A stretch of DNA of 64,000 nucleotides from Leadbetterella lacustris (GTDB lineage Bacteria; Bacteroidota; Bacteroidia; Cytophagales; Spirosomataceae): NCBI GenBank assembly GCA_965234335.1, contig OZ248430.1, positions 62,001-126,000 of the forward strand. Reading direction: 5' to 3'. A program made the translations under genes and the position numbers. The notes beneath the pieces are model-generated. The model saw nothing but the letters and a program-made list of their open reading frames with translations. It was not told the DNA's origin and made no database searches. Shown here one piece after another: positions 7,853 through 16,316 of this stretch (its first letter is position 1; every line of letters begins with the position of its first letter).

Positions 7853-8878
7853 TTAAACCTTGGCTGTTTTTACAGTTTTGATAATTCTAGCCGCTACTTT
7901 GTAAGGATCAGCAGCAGAGTTAGGTCGTCTATCTTCTAACCATCCTTTCCATCCTTTTTGTACAGCTGCTATTGGAATGCGAATAGAAGCACCACGGTCA
8001 GAAACTCCATAAGAGAATTGATCGATAGACTGCGTCTCATGTTTTCCAGTTAGCCTCAAGTGGTTGTCTGCACCATAAACTGCGATGTGCTCTTTTACAA
8101 ATGGAGCGAATGATTGACAAATAATATCGTAAACATCTTTGTTTCCTGCAGTTCTAAGTGCAGTATTTGAGAAGTTAGCGTGCATACCTGAGCCATTCCA
8201 GTCAGTATCGCCCAAAGGCTTACAGTGGTAGTTAATCCAAACATTATATTTCTCGCAAGTTCTTTCTAGTAAATATCTAGCAACCCATATTTCATCACCA
8301 GCTTGTTTAGCACCTTTGGCAAAACACTGGAATTCCCATTGTCCAGCAGCAACTTCAGCGTTGATACCTTCTACGTTTAAACCAGCTTGCAAGCAAAACT
8401 CCAAATGCTCCTCAATGATATGGCGACCGTAAGCATTTTTTGCACCTACCGAGCAATAATATGGTCCCTGAGGACGTGGGTAACCGTTTGTAGGGAAACC
8501 CAAAGGAAGGTTGGTATCGCAGTCGTATAAGAAATATTCTTGCTCAAATCCAAACCAGAAATCATTGTCGTCATCTTCAATAGTAGCACGGCCGTTAGAT
8601 TCATGCGGATCACCGTTCGCGTCCAAAACTTCACACATGACCAAATATGAAGGAGTACCTAAAAGTGAACGTTCAGGATCTTTACAAATATATACTGGCT
8701 TAAGTTGACAATCAGATGAACCGCCTGGTGCTTGCTCAGTTGATGATCCATCAAAAGACCACATATCACAGTCTTCTAACTTTCCAGAGAAATCGTTTTC
8801 TATTTTGGTTTTGCTTCTTAGGCTTTGAGTTGGTTTGTAACCGTCTAGCCAAATGTACTCTAATTTCGCTTTTGCCAT
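7853..8878 (-). CDS. Glutamine synthetase, type II (eukaryote-like)
   Basis: This 341-residue enzyme makes glutamine from glutamate, ammonia and ATP. Its length and motifs fit the short type II (GSII) form rather than the roughly 470-residue GlnA type I. Visible motifs are MWSFDGSSTEQA in the beta-grasp domain, FGFEQEYFL with metal-binding glutamates, NGSGMHANFS with the catalytic-site residues, and SDRGASIRIP with an arginine of the active site. The N-terminal methionine fits (MAKAKLEYIWLDGY). A type III enzyme is encoded 2.4 kb away, so this cell has at least two forms of glutamine synthetase next to its ammonium transporter. A TATATTTG -7-like box lies at 8928-8935 on the - strand, but no good -33 partner is at the usual distance. 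Confidence 0.95.
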   Translation of the reverse strand: MAKAKLEYIWLDGYKPTQSLRSKTKIENDFSGKLEDCDMWSFDGSSTEQAPGGSSDCQLKPVYICKDPERSLLGTPSYLVMCEVLDANGDPHESNGRATIEDDDNDFWFGFEQEYFLYDCDTNLPLGFPTNGYPRPQGPYYCSVGAKNAYGRHIIEEHLEFCLQAGLNVEGINAEVAAGQWEFQCFAKGAKQAGDEIWVARYLLERTCEKYNVWINYHCKPLGDTDWNGSGMHANFSNTALRTAGNKDVYDIICQSFAPFVKEHIAVYGADNHLRLTGKHETQSIDQFSYGVSDRGASIRIPIAAVQKGWKGWLEDRRPNSAADPYKVAARIIKTVKTAKV

Positions 8879-9321
8879 TGTTGTAATAATTTTATATTGA
8901 TTCTGTTTTTCTAAAAGAATTATGTTGCAAATATATTGGTGAAATCAAAATATTATTTCTTCAATCAAAAAAAAGTATATATTTTATTCTATTTTATTTG
9001 AAAAATACAACTATTTGTAAAAAAAATGAGATTTGTACTGTAATTGAGGTGTCGAATTAACTAAATTTTGGACAAAAAATCATTTTCAGGTAGTAATTCA
9101 CATAAAATATAATCCATATTTAGAAGAATTTTTATTTTTGCCACATATTTGGTTAAAAAGTAAACATAATATTATGGATTTTCCTTTTTGGGTGAAATTG
9201 TATTATTCTTATTTAATTGAAAAAAATAATGGTATTGAACCTTACTTTGCACGGTCTATTTTTTAAGGCTTGAGAAGTTTACATTATATAAACCGCTTGG
9301 TTAGGAAAAAAAGCAAAGTAA
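8879..9321. other. Non-coding gap between glnII and the sulfatase gene
   Basis: The 443 AT-rich bases hold the presumed glnII promoter region on the - strand. On the + strand a 30-codon open frame (9174-9266) follows a TATTTTTG box at 9133-9140. No family was recognised and it is not annotated as a gene. No terminator was identified for the sulfatase gene that ends at 9322. Confidence 0.5.
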
Positions 9322-11160
9322 TTACCTAGCGAGAAAGTCTTGATAACTTTTTTGTTGCATTGCTTTACCTTCCGTAAGCTCCTTGGACTTTAGCAATTCT
9401 TGATTTTGGATTAAAACTTTACCCTTATTATCGAAAAGTACTTGCTTTTTTGGTTTAATTAAGCCAAATCCATCATTAAACACAAAAAAAGCCCAAGGTT
9501 TTGTGTTGGTTTTGAATAGGTCTTTACTCCAGTAAAAAGCGGAGGCGTCAAAATTCATTTGGCCAAGCAACGTAGCCGATATATCTATTTGTGATGCAAT
9601 GTTGTTATAATTCCAATTGGTATTAACCGCTCCACCCGTCCACAACATCGGTATTTTGAAGTCGTCAACGCGATTGCCAGTTTCAGGAAGTTTGTGGCCG
9701 TGATCTCCAACAATGATGACTAGAGTATTTTGCCACCAGTTTGTTTTCTTTGCTTTTTCTATAAAATTACCCAAACACTTATCGGAATAATTAAGCGAAT
9801 TCATAAATAAGTCTAAGTTGGTATCACCAATTATCCTTGGAGCTTGAGTCGTTTCAAATGGCTCATGGCTACTCAAAGTTAATAAACTAGAAAAGAAGGG
9901 TTTTGCGGCCGGCACTTTGTGGTCATCAAGGAATTTATCAAAAATGTATTCATCATGCACTCCCCATTTAGATGTGGCTAGCTCGGTCGGGAAATCGTTT
10001 ACATCAACGATTTTCTCAAAATTAGCATTGAACAAATAAGATTTGATATTTGCAAATTCGGTATCACCACCGTAATAGAATTGAGTGGAGAATCCATTTT
10101 TACCAAAATCTTTACTTAAAACTGGCAAAGTAGCAGTTTTAGTTGGGTATTTTATTATGGATTCGGTAGGTTGAGTTGGGAAACCGCTCAAAATACTTGT
10201 GATAGCTTTATCGGTTCGGTCGCCCATGGCGTAAAAATCAGAGAAATAAATACCTTCCGACTTTAGTTTATTAAAATTTGGAGTTATCTCAACTTCATTG
10301 TGTTTTTGGTCCACGACTTTTTTTGTAAAACTCTCCCAAATAATAATCAGGACATTTGGCTTTTTTCCTTTTAAATTAAGAATCTGTTTTCTAGGCATGT
10401 CGTTTTTGTAAAGATTAGCTATTGTGGTATCAAGGCTTTCTTTGGGTAAATAAGTGTAAGGATTTACTTTGTTTGAAGAATTGTGAATGATAGAGCTGAA
10501 AAAATTCCATGGAGCATTTATGGCAGTGATATTCGCAAAGTTTACTTTAGAGAAATAAACAGTACTATGGTTCATAGGGGCTATCCCGAAACCACCACGG
10601 ATAGGAATTATCAGTACAGCTAACATAAAAACACCATATAGAATAAATGGAAAGTTTTTGATGTGTTTCCAATCATATATTTTGTTTGCCATAATACGGT
10701 AAACTATCGAACTGGCAACTAGAACAAGAAGTATCGTACTGATAATTAGAGGTATCACTGGTGAATTTTTCACAGATGCCCATGCTTCTTTTGGAGACTT
10801 TAGATATGCAAGTGGTGTGGCGTCCAATCTGAAAGACCAAATGTTGTAAACTTCTAAATCAACTATTATAATTAGTGTGACTATGAATATCAGAAAGAAA
10901 GTATATGAAAAAATTGTATTTTGAAATAGGCTTTTGTTAAGGAAATTAGAAATGGTAACCCACAAAAAAGGGAAAATGCACAAATAGCCAGCCATAGACA
11001 AATCCATACGGAATCCGTGCCAAAAAATACCAAAAACAGTCTCTAACGTTAGCGTTTTGGAATCCTCTATGTGATATGAAAGAAAAATAACTCGTGCAGC
11101 CAAAAAATATATAGACCAAAACGCGAAATATATCAACATGAATCTCAACCTTTCTCTCAT
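9322..11160 (-). CDS. LtaS/MdoB-type membrane sulfatase-family transferase
   Basis: The 612-residue inner-membrane protein has about five hydrophobic helices in the first 200 residues. An extracytoplasmic sulfatase-fold domain then starts at KGKKPNVLIIIWESF. The metal-binding glutamate (WESF), the presumed nucleophile threonine in GDRTDKAITS, and GDHGHKLPE near the C-terminus match the alkaline-phosphatase/sulfatase superfamily. Gram-positive relatives build lipoteichoic acid; Gram-negative relatives such as MdoB move phosphoglycerol or phosphoethanolamine onto periplasmic glycans or lipids. A similar envelope-decorating role is likely here, substrate unknown. The gene is divergent from glnN, and the 85 bases between them must hold both promoters. 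Confidence 0.88.
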   Translation of the reverse strand: MRERLRFMLIYFAFWSIYFLAARVIFLSYHIEDSKTLTLETVFGIFWHGFRMDLSMAGYLCIFPFLWVTISNFLNKSLFQNTIFSYTFFLIFIVTLIIIVDLEVYNIWSFRLDATPLAYLKSPKEAWASVKNSPVIPLIISTILLVLVASSIVYRIMANKIYDWKHIKNFPFILYGVFMLAVLIIPIRGGFGIAPMNHSTVYFSKVNFANITAINAPWNFFSSIIHNSSNKVNPYTYLPKESLDTTIANLYKNDMPRKQILNLKGKKPNVLIIIWESFTKKVVDQKHNEVEITPNFNKLKSEGIYFSDFYAMGDRTDKAITSILSGFPTQPTESIIKYPTKTATLPVLSKDFGKNGFSTQFYYGGDTEFANIKSYLFNANFEKIVDVNDFPTELATSKWGVHDEYIFDKFLDDHKVPAAKPFFSSLLTLSSHEPFETTQAPRIIGDTNLDLFMNSLNYSDKCLGNFIEKAKKTNWWQNTLVIIVGDHGHKLPETGNRVDDFKIPMLWTGGAVNTNWNYNNIASQIDISATLLGQMNFDASAFYWSKDLFKTNTKPWAFFVFNDGFGLIKPKKQVLFDNKGKVLIQNQELLKSKELTEGKAMQQKSYQDFLAR

Positions 11161-11245
11161 TTATTTTGGGTTTTTATTTAAAAAGAAAAAAACAAATGCT
11201 TATTTTGCTTCAAATATAAAAGGTACAGCTCATAAATTAACAAAT

Positions 11246-13438
11246 ATGTCAGAACTTAGATGGAAATCGATTGACGTGGCTCAAAACCGTGTCATTCCAA
11301 ATATCCTAATCCCCGAAGGCAAAGTAACTGATTTCTACGGTATTCACACTTTTACAGATGAAGCCATGAAGACACTTCTTTCGCCAGATGCTTATAAAAA
11401 AGTATCGAATGCAATTAAAACTGGCGATAATATAGAAGGTAACGTAGCGGATGAAGTTGCATCCGCCATGAAGTCATGGGCAATTTCAAAAGGTGCAACA
11501 CATTATACCCACTGGTTTCAGCCGCTTACAGGTGGTACTGCTGAAAAGCACGATGCGTTCTTTGATATTTCTTTTGATGGACATGCCATAGAAAAATTCA
11601 AAGGAAGTGCATTGGTTCAACAAGAATCAGACGCTTCGTCATTACCAAATGGCGGAATTAGAGAAACTTTTGAAGCAAGAGGATATACCGTTTGGGATCC
11701 CAACTCACCTGCATTTATAAGTTACAACAGTTCAGGTACTGGTACTTTGTGTATCCCATCTATTTATTTCTCCTACACAGGAGAACTATTGGATGCTAAA
11801 ACGCCTTTGTTGAACTCCACAATAGTTTTAGACAAAGCGGCAACTTCAGTAGCCAATATATTTGACAGAAACGTAGAAAAAGTAACGGCCACTTGTGGTA
11901 TTGAACAGGAATATTTTTTGGTTGATAAAGCACTTTACCATTCTCGCCCTGACCTTATCATGTGCGGAAGGTCTGTTTTTGGACATTCACCGGCAAAAGG
12001 TCAGCAGCTTGAAGACCACTATTTTGGTTCTATTCCTCCAAGAATAAACGCCTTTATGGTTGATTTTGAGATTGAAGCACTAAAAATAGGAATTCCTGTA
12101 AGAACACGTCACAATGAAGTTGCTCCTGGACAGTTTGAGGTGGCTCCAACTTTCGAAGAAATAAATCTTGCTTGCGACCACAATATCCTTTTGATGGATG
12201 TAATGAAAAAAACAGCTCAAAAACACAATTTTGAGGTGATGTTTCATGAAAAACCATTTGCAGGAATAAACGGTAGCGGAAAACACAACAACTGGTCGAT
12301 TAAGACGGATACAGGTGTGAACTTGCTTGGGCCAAGTACCAAACCAAAAGAAAGTTTGAGATTCGTGACATTTTTGGTAAATATCGTAAAGGCAGTTCAC
12401 GACCATGCCGATATGTTGCGTGCTACGGTTGCTACCGCAGGCAACGAACACAGACTCGGGGCCAACGAAGCTCCTCCGGCTATTATTTCGGTGTTTTTGG
12501 GTACTGCCATGACAAAAGTATTGGAAGATATTGAAAACAAAGAGATTATAGAGATAGAGAAAGGTGAAAATGCATACATTAAACTCGGTTTGAACAGAAT
12601 TCCATCTATTTTGCTTGACAATACAGATAGAAACCGAACTTCTCCTTTTGCCTTCACAGGCAATAAATTTGAGTTTAGAGCTGTTGGTTCTTCTGCTAAT
12701 TCGGCAACACCAATGATGGTTTTGAACACCATTGTGGCTAAACAATTGGAATCTTTTAGGAAAGAATATGATTTGGAAAGAGAGAAAGACCCTTCTAAAA
12801 AAGAGGGAATAATTCTGAAAATTTTGAAAAGATATATTAAAGAGTCTAAAAATATACTTTTTGAAGGAAATGGTTATTCAAAAGAATGGGAAGACGAGGC
12901 TGCAAAACGAGGTTTATCAAACATCAAAGATGTTCCTAAAGCTCTTGAAGCCTATATTTCTGAACAAACAGTAGAGCTTTTTGAAAGCATGAAAGTACTG
13001 AACAAAAGGGAGCTTCATGCAAGATATGAAATCAGGCTAGAGAATTACACCAAGAAAATTCAAATAGAGTCAAGAGTTATTGGTGATTTGGCTCAAAATC
13101 ACGTGGTCTCTACAGCCATAAAATATCAGACAAGATTGGTTCAAACCGCTAAGTCATTGATAGACTTGGATATGAAGGAAGAAGCAGACCCTATTTTGAA
13201 TATTATTAGGGAAATATCTAAGCATGTAAACATTATTTCGAAAAATGTAAAAGATATGACTGAGGCCCGTAAAAAGGCTAATAACGAAGAAGAGGTCAGG
13301 GAAAAAGCAAAAATTTACTCTAATGAAGTGAGGTCGTTTTTTGAAGTAATTAGAAAAAGTGTTGATAAATTAGAACTTATCATTGATGATGAGGATTGGC
13401 CATTAACCAAATATAGGGAACTTTTATATATAAGATGA
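11246..13438 (+). CDS. glnN: Glutamine synthetase, type III
   Basis: This 730-residue enzyme is of GSIII length, the form common in Bacteroidota and cyanobacteria. It carries an N-terminal GSIII-specific region (HYTHWFQPLTGGTAEKHD), catalytic motifs CGIEQEYFLVD and GINGSGKHNNWS, and a second block NRTSPFAFTGNKFEFR. A long charged helical C-terminal region is also present. The frame is open 108 bases further upstream into the divergent promoter region; the ATG at 11246 (MSELRWKS) is chosen because it gives the expected N-terminus. The stop overlaps the next start by 4 bases (ATGA), so it is translationally coupled to a small acidic protein. Presence beside amt and GSII suggests a regulated nitrogen-assimilation locus. 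Confidence 0.97.
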   Translation: MSELRWKSIDVAQNRVIPNILIPEGKVTDFYGIHTFTDEAMKTLLSPDAYKKVSNAIKTGDNIEGNVADEVASAMKSWAISKGATHYTHWFQPLTGGTAEKHDAFFDISFDGHAIEKFKGSALVQQESDASSLPNGGIRETFEARGYTVWDPNSPAFISYNSSGTGTLCIPSIYFSYTGELLDAKTPLLNSTIVLDKAATSVANIFDRNVEKVTATCGIEQEYFLVDKALYHSRPDLIMCGRSVFGHSPAKGQQLEDHYFGSIPPRINAFMVDFEIEALKIGIPVRTRHNEVAPGQFEVAPTFEEINLACDHNILLMDVMKKTAQKHNFEVMFHEKPFAGINGSGKHNNWSIKTDTGVNLLGPSTKPKESLRFVTFLVNIVKAVHDHADMLRATVATAGNEHRLGANEAPPAIISVFLGTAMTKVLEDIENKEIIEIEKGENAYIKLGLNRIPSILLDNTDRNRTSPFAFTGNKFEFRAVGSSANSATPMMVLNTIVAKQLESFRKEYDLEREKDPSKKEGIILKILKRYIKESKNILFEGNGYSKEWEDEAAKRGLSNIKDVPKALEAYISEQTVELFESMKVLNKRELHARYEIRLENYTKKIQIESRVIGDLAQNHVVSTAIKYQTRLVQTAKSLIDLDMKEEADPILNIIREISKHVNIISKNVKDMTEARKKANNEEEVREKAKIYSNEVRSFFEVIRKSVDKLELIIDDEDWPLTKYRELLYIR

Positions 13439-13974
13439 TGAACGACGGATACAAAGAAGAAGAAATTGAACAGCTAAAAGCTGAGTGTGAAGAAGAGGAT
13501 CAAATTTTTGTCTTGGTAGAAGACGAAGAAGACATGTCGGATGAAAATGAGTTTGCTCATTTTCAGTTTGTGGGTAAATATGAGAGCCAAGAAGTGATCT
13601 ACGATGCACTTTTGAGTACCTTATCGCTTCACCACAGCAGCTTGTTGTATGAAGAAGCCGAGACAAAAGTAGCCAAACTTTACAAAGACTTTGTCCCTTT
13701 TGAAGAAAGGGTAGAAGGCTCCAAAGTAAACGAGGAAGCCGAGCAAATGATTGAAGAACTTATTGAAGAAATGGAAGATGAGGAAACTGTAAAAGTGGCC
13801 GAATTCTGTGAGATTGATTTGGACTTTGAATATGGAATTGGCTTAGATGTGGCTTTAAATGTCGAAGAAGTTACGGTTGAGGTGATTGAAAAATTCATCA
13901 ATGATTTTAATAACGGTACGTTAAAGCTGGACAAGACAGCCTACAGTTTCAAACATGGATTCGACGAAGATTGA
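13435..13974 (+). CDS. Conserved acidic protein of unknown function
   Basis: This protein of 179 residues is extremely acidic, with many E and D runs (for example EECEEEDQ and EEAEQMIEELIEEMEDEE). It has no signal peptide, membrane helix or catalytic motif that I recognise. The start overlaps the glnN stop by 4 bases, and its end overlaps the rsmE start by 20 bases, so the three genes are tightly coupled. A cytoplasmic adaptor or regulatory role is possible but there is no direct evidence. The codon at 13438 could also serve as start, changing only one residue. Confidence 0.75.
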   Translation: MMNDGYKEEEIEQLKAECEEEDQIFVLVEDEEDMSDENEFAHFQFVGKYESQEVIYDALLSTLSLHHSSLLYEEAETKVAKLYKDFVPFEERVEGSKVNEEAEQMIEELIEEMEDEETVKVAEFCEIDLDFEYGIGLDVALNVEEVTVEVIEKFINDFNNGTLKLDKTAYSFKHGFDED

Positions 13975-14662
13975 TTTTTTGTTTTATAGTCCAGAAATTG
14001 AAAAAAACAAGTGTCTTGATTCTGTGGATTCTCTGCACGCTGTAAAGGTGCTTCGGAAAAAACAAGGAGATATTATTCAAGTAACTGACGGAATTGGGGG
14101 CTGGTATCGATGTTCGATAGCAGACCCCAACCCTAAAGTTTGTAAGTTGAATATTCTTGACGTGCAGAAAGATTACAAAGCTCTGAAAAGAAGAATATTT
14201 GTAGGAATAAGCCCGACAAAAAATGCAGATAGAATTGAATATTTTATTGAAAAAAGCGTCGAAATTGGTATCAGTGGCATTTTTTTTCTTAAAACACAAC
14301 ATACATATCCTAAAAAAATAAATATTGAACGTTTCAAGAAAATTGCTATTTCTGGCATGAAACAATCGCTAAAAGCCTATCTTCCAGAATTGAGAGAAAT
14401 GATGAGCTTTGGCACATTCATGAAAGAAAGTGGTAGTTTTTCTCAAAAGTTGATTGCACATTTAGATGAGCAAGCCGTAGATATTACGAAAATACAGCTT
14501 GATTCAGATTTGTTGATATTGATAGGTCCAGAGGGTGATTTTTCGAAAGAGGAACTTATATTGGCACAAGAAAATAACTTCAAGACCATTACCTTAGGAG
14601 AAAACAGATTGAGAACAGAAACTGCTGGCGTTGTGGCAGTGAGTATATTGAATTTATTATGA
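13955..14662 (+). CDS. rsmE: 16S rRNA (uracil1498-N3)-methyltransferase RsmE
   Basis: The 235-residue SPOUT-fold methyltransferase modifies U1498 of 16S rRNA. The N-terminal part has the PUA-like segment (HAVKVLRKKQGD). The C-terminal knot motifs are LLILIGPEGDFSKEE and LGENRLRTETAGVVAV, both diagnostic. The gene overlaps the preceding acidic-protein gene by 20 bases and the next gene by 4 bases (ATGA). Confidence 0.95.
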   Translation: MDSTKIDFLFYSPEIEKNKCLDSVDSLHAVKVLRKKQGDIIQVTDGIGGWYRCSIADPNPKVCKLNILDVQKDYKALKRRIFVGISPTKNADRIEYFIEKSVEIGISGIFFLKTQHTYPKKINIERFKKIAISGMKQSLKAYLPELREMMSFGTFMKESGSFSQKLIAHLDEQAVDITKIQLDSDLLILIGPEGDFSKEELILAQENNFKTITLGENRLRTETAGVVAVSILNLL

Positions 14663-15321
14663 CAAGAAATAGTGTTTTTTTAGCCCTTGCAATCTTCGTT
14701 TCATTCAGTTCGTTTTCGCAAGTTTATACGGTCAAAATAGCCAAATTGAAATATGGCGGTGGGGGAGACTGGTATGCTAATAAAACTTCAGTACCAAATT
14801 TGATTAATTTTTGCAACAAAAACCTCAAAACTAATCTTTTTCCCGAGGAAGATATCATCGAACCTGGAGACAAAAAGATTTTCCAGTATCCGTTTATACA
14901 CATGACAGGACATGGAAACGTGATTTTTAATGAAGGCGAAGCAAAAAATCTTAGAAACTACCTTATTTCAGGTGGTTTTCTGCATATTGATGACAATTAT
15001 GGAATGAATCAATTTATCAGAAGAGAAATTAAAAAAGTGTTTCCTGAGCACGATTTTGTGGAAATTCCGTTTTCTCATCCAATTTATCATCAAAAGTACC
15101 AGTTTAACAGAGGTTTGCCAAAAATCCATGAGCACGACAATAAACCACCGCAGGGATTTGGAATATTTCATGAAGGCAAATTGGTATGTTTCTACAGTTA
15201 TGAATGTGACCTTGGAAACGGTTGGGAAGATTCTTCGGTTTACAATGATTCTGAAAGTGTGAGACAGGAGTCGTTAAAAATGGGAGCTAATTTGGTTCAG
15301 TTTGCTTTTTCAAATTATTGA
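14659..15321 (+). CDS. DUF4159 secreted protein
   Basis: The 220-residue protein has a signal peptide (MTRNSVFLALAIFVSFSSFS, then QVYTVKIAKLKYGGGGDWY). It matches the DUF4159 family, with the typical GGGDWY start, YPFIHMTGHG, LRNYLISGGFLHIDDNYG and FSHPIYH blocks. Relatives look like a glutamine-amidotransferase-type fold, but biochemical function is not established. It is the last gene of the glnN-acidic-rsmE-DUF4159 run. Its end overlaps the convergent gene at 15315 by 7 bases. Confidence 0.9.
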   Translation: MTRNSVFLALAIFVSFSSFSQVYTVKIAKLKYGGGGDWYANKTSVPNLINFCNKNLKTNLFPEEDIIEPGDKKIFQYPFIHMTGHGNVIFNEGEAKNLRNYLISGGFLHIDDNYGMNQFIRREIKKVFPEHDFVEIPFSHPIYHQKYQFNRGLPKIHEHDNKPPQGFGIFHEGKLVCFYSYECDLGNGWEDSSVYNDSESVRQESLKMGANLVQFAFSNY

Positions 15322-16313
15322 TAAATTTCCTCCATAATTTTGCGTCCCACCACAGGTTTAAAATGTGATCCTTCGTAATAGTTTCCTAAATAATTCGTTA
15401 TCTCATTCTTTCCTGAGTAGTCAAAGACATTTTCTTTTCCGAAGTATTTCTCTAATAATGCCTTATCTTTAGTATTATATACCCTTTGATCGTAGAGTGG
15501 TGCTATTATTATTTTAACATAAGTTTTATTCCTTTTAAATGCATCGGCAATTAGACTCAAATCCTTTAAATGATTCCCTTTGATGGCTTCCTCGTACATT
15601 TTAGGGTTTTCAGGTTTATTCGGGAACCAATCATTTTTATAATATGCAAGTGAATCTTTCTTTAAGAGTTCTATGTTCTCAGGAAAAAGAAAATCATTGT
15701 TAGGACTTGTGTAAAAGTACTTAAATTTGAAAAACTCATCCATATAAGGACGAAATGTATTGAATATTTTTAAATCAAAAAAAGAAACAAAATACTGTTT
15801 TTTGAAAAAAGCCTTGAAGAAAGTCAAATGATATTTAAATGCACTGGTGCTGTCTACCCAGCGGTAATCTTTTAGATGAACAATGGATTCGGATTTTTCG
15901 AAACTTTCATTAAATGTGTCATTGTCCACAACCAAAATAGCATGAGATATTTTATTACCTTGCTTTTCTATAAATTTAACTTTGCCAGCTATTCCAGAGA
16001 TATTATCATTGAAAGCATCAAAATGAAATGGATTTGGGTCTTTGATTAGGGCAGACCAATCTTTAGTCAAAAATGCACTTGATCTTGAACTACCTAATAC
16101 AAACGATGAAAAATTATATTTTTGATTATTCCTTAGAAATGTTTCTGTGCTAATTCTATTTCTGTTATAGGTCTTAAGGAAATTGCTTCCATAAGCATCA
16201 TAGCTATATATTATATGAAATGGATCAAATAAAATATAAGATATTATCAAAAACCAAATAGGGCTTCCGAATATTAAAAGTTTTATAATAAACTGTTTAA
16301 AAGTGAATTTCAT
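15315..16313 (-). CDS. SGNH-like periplasmic protein paired with MBOAT acyltransferase
   Basis: This 332-residue protein has one N-terminal membrane helix (FIIKLLIFGSPIWFLIISYI) and a periplasmic domain. SFVLGSSRSSAF resembles the nucleophile block of SGNH acyl esterases and transferases (DltD, AlgJ/AlgX), and YYEGSHFKP near the C-terminus supplies the expected acid-x-x-His block. It begins 3 bases after the MBOAT gene, the standard pairing in which the MBOAT protein brings acyl groups across the membrane and the SGNH partner places them on a polymer. The substrate is unknown. The assignment is from motifs and context; whole-protein similarity was not recognised. Confidence 0.7.
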   Translation of the reverse strand: MKFTFKQFIIKLLIFGSPIWFLIISYILFDPFHIIYSYDAYGSNFLKTYNRNRISTETFLRNNQKYNFSSFVLGSSRSSAFLTKDWSALIKDPNPFHFDAFNDNISGIAGKVKFIEKQGNKISHAILVVDNDTFNESFEKSESIVHLKDYRWVDSTSAFKYHLTFFKAFFKKQYFVSFFDLKIFNTFRPYMDEFFKFKYFYTSPNNDFLFPENIELLKKDSLAYYKNDWFPNKPENPKMYEEAIKGNHLKDLSLIADAFKRNKTYVKIIIAPLYDQRVYNTKDKALLEKYFGKENVFDYSGKNEITNYLGNYYEGSHFKPVVGRKIMEEIYQ

Positions 16314-16316
16314 ATC

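Noticed and set aside
9174..9266. 30-codon frame after a TATTTTTG box
   Set aside because: No family, no hydrophobic segment, no -33 box at the right distance; cannot be told from chance in AT-rich DNA.
12080..12745. Long open frame (221 codons) on the - strand inside glnN
   Set aside because: It lies wholly within a clear glutamine synthetase III gene and has no recognisable domain or context; it is a shadow frame.
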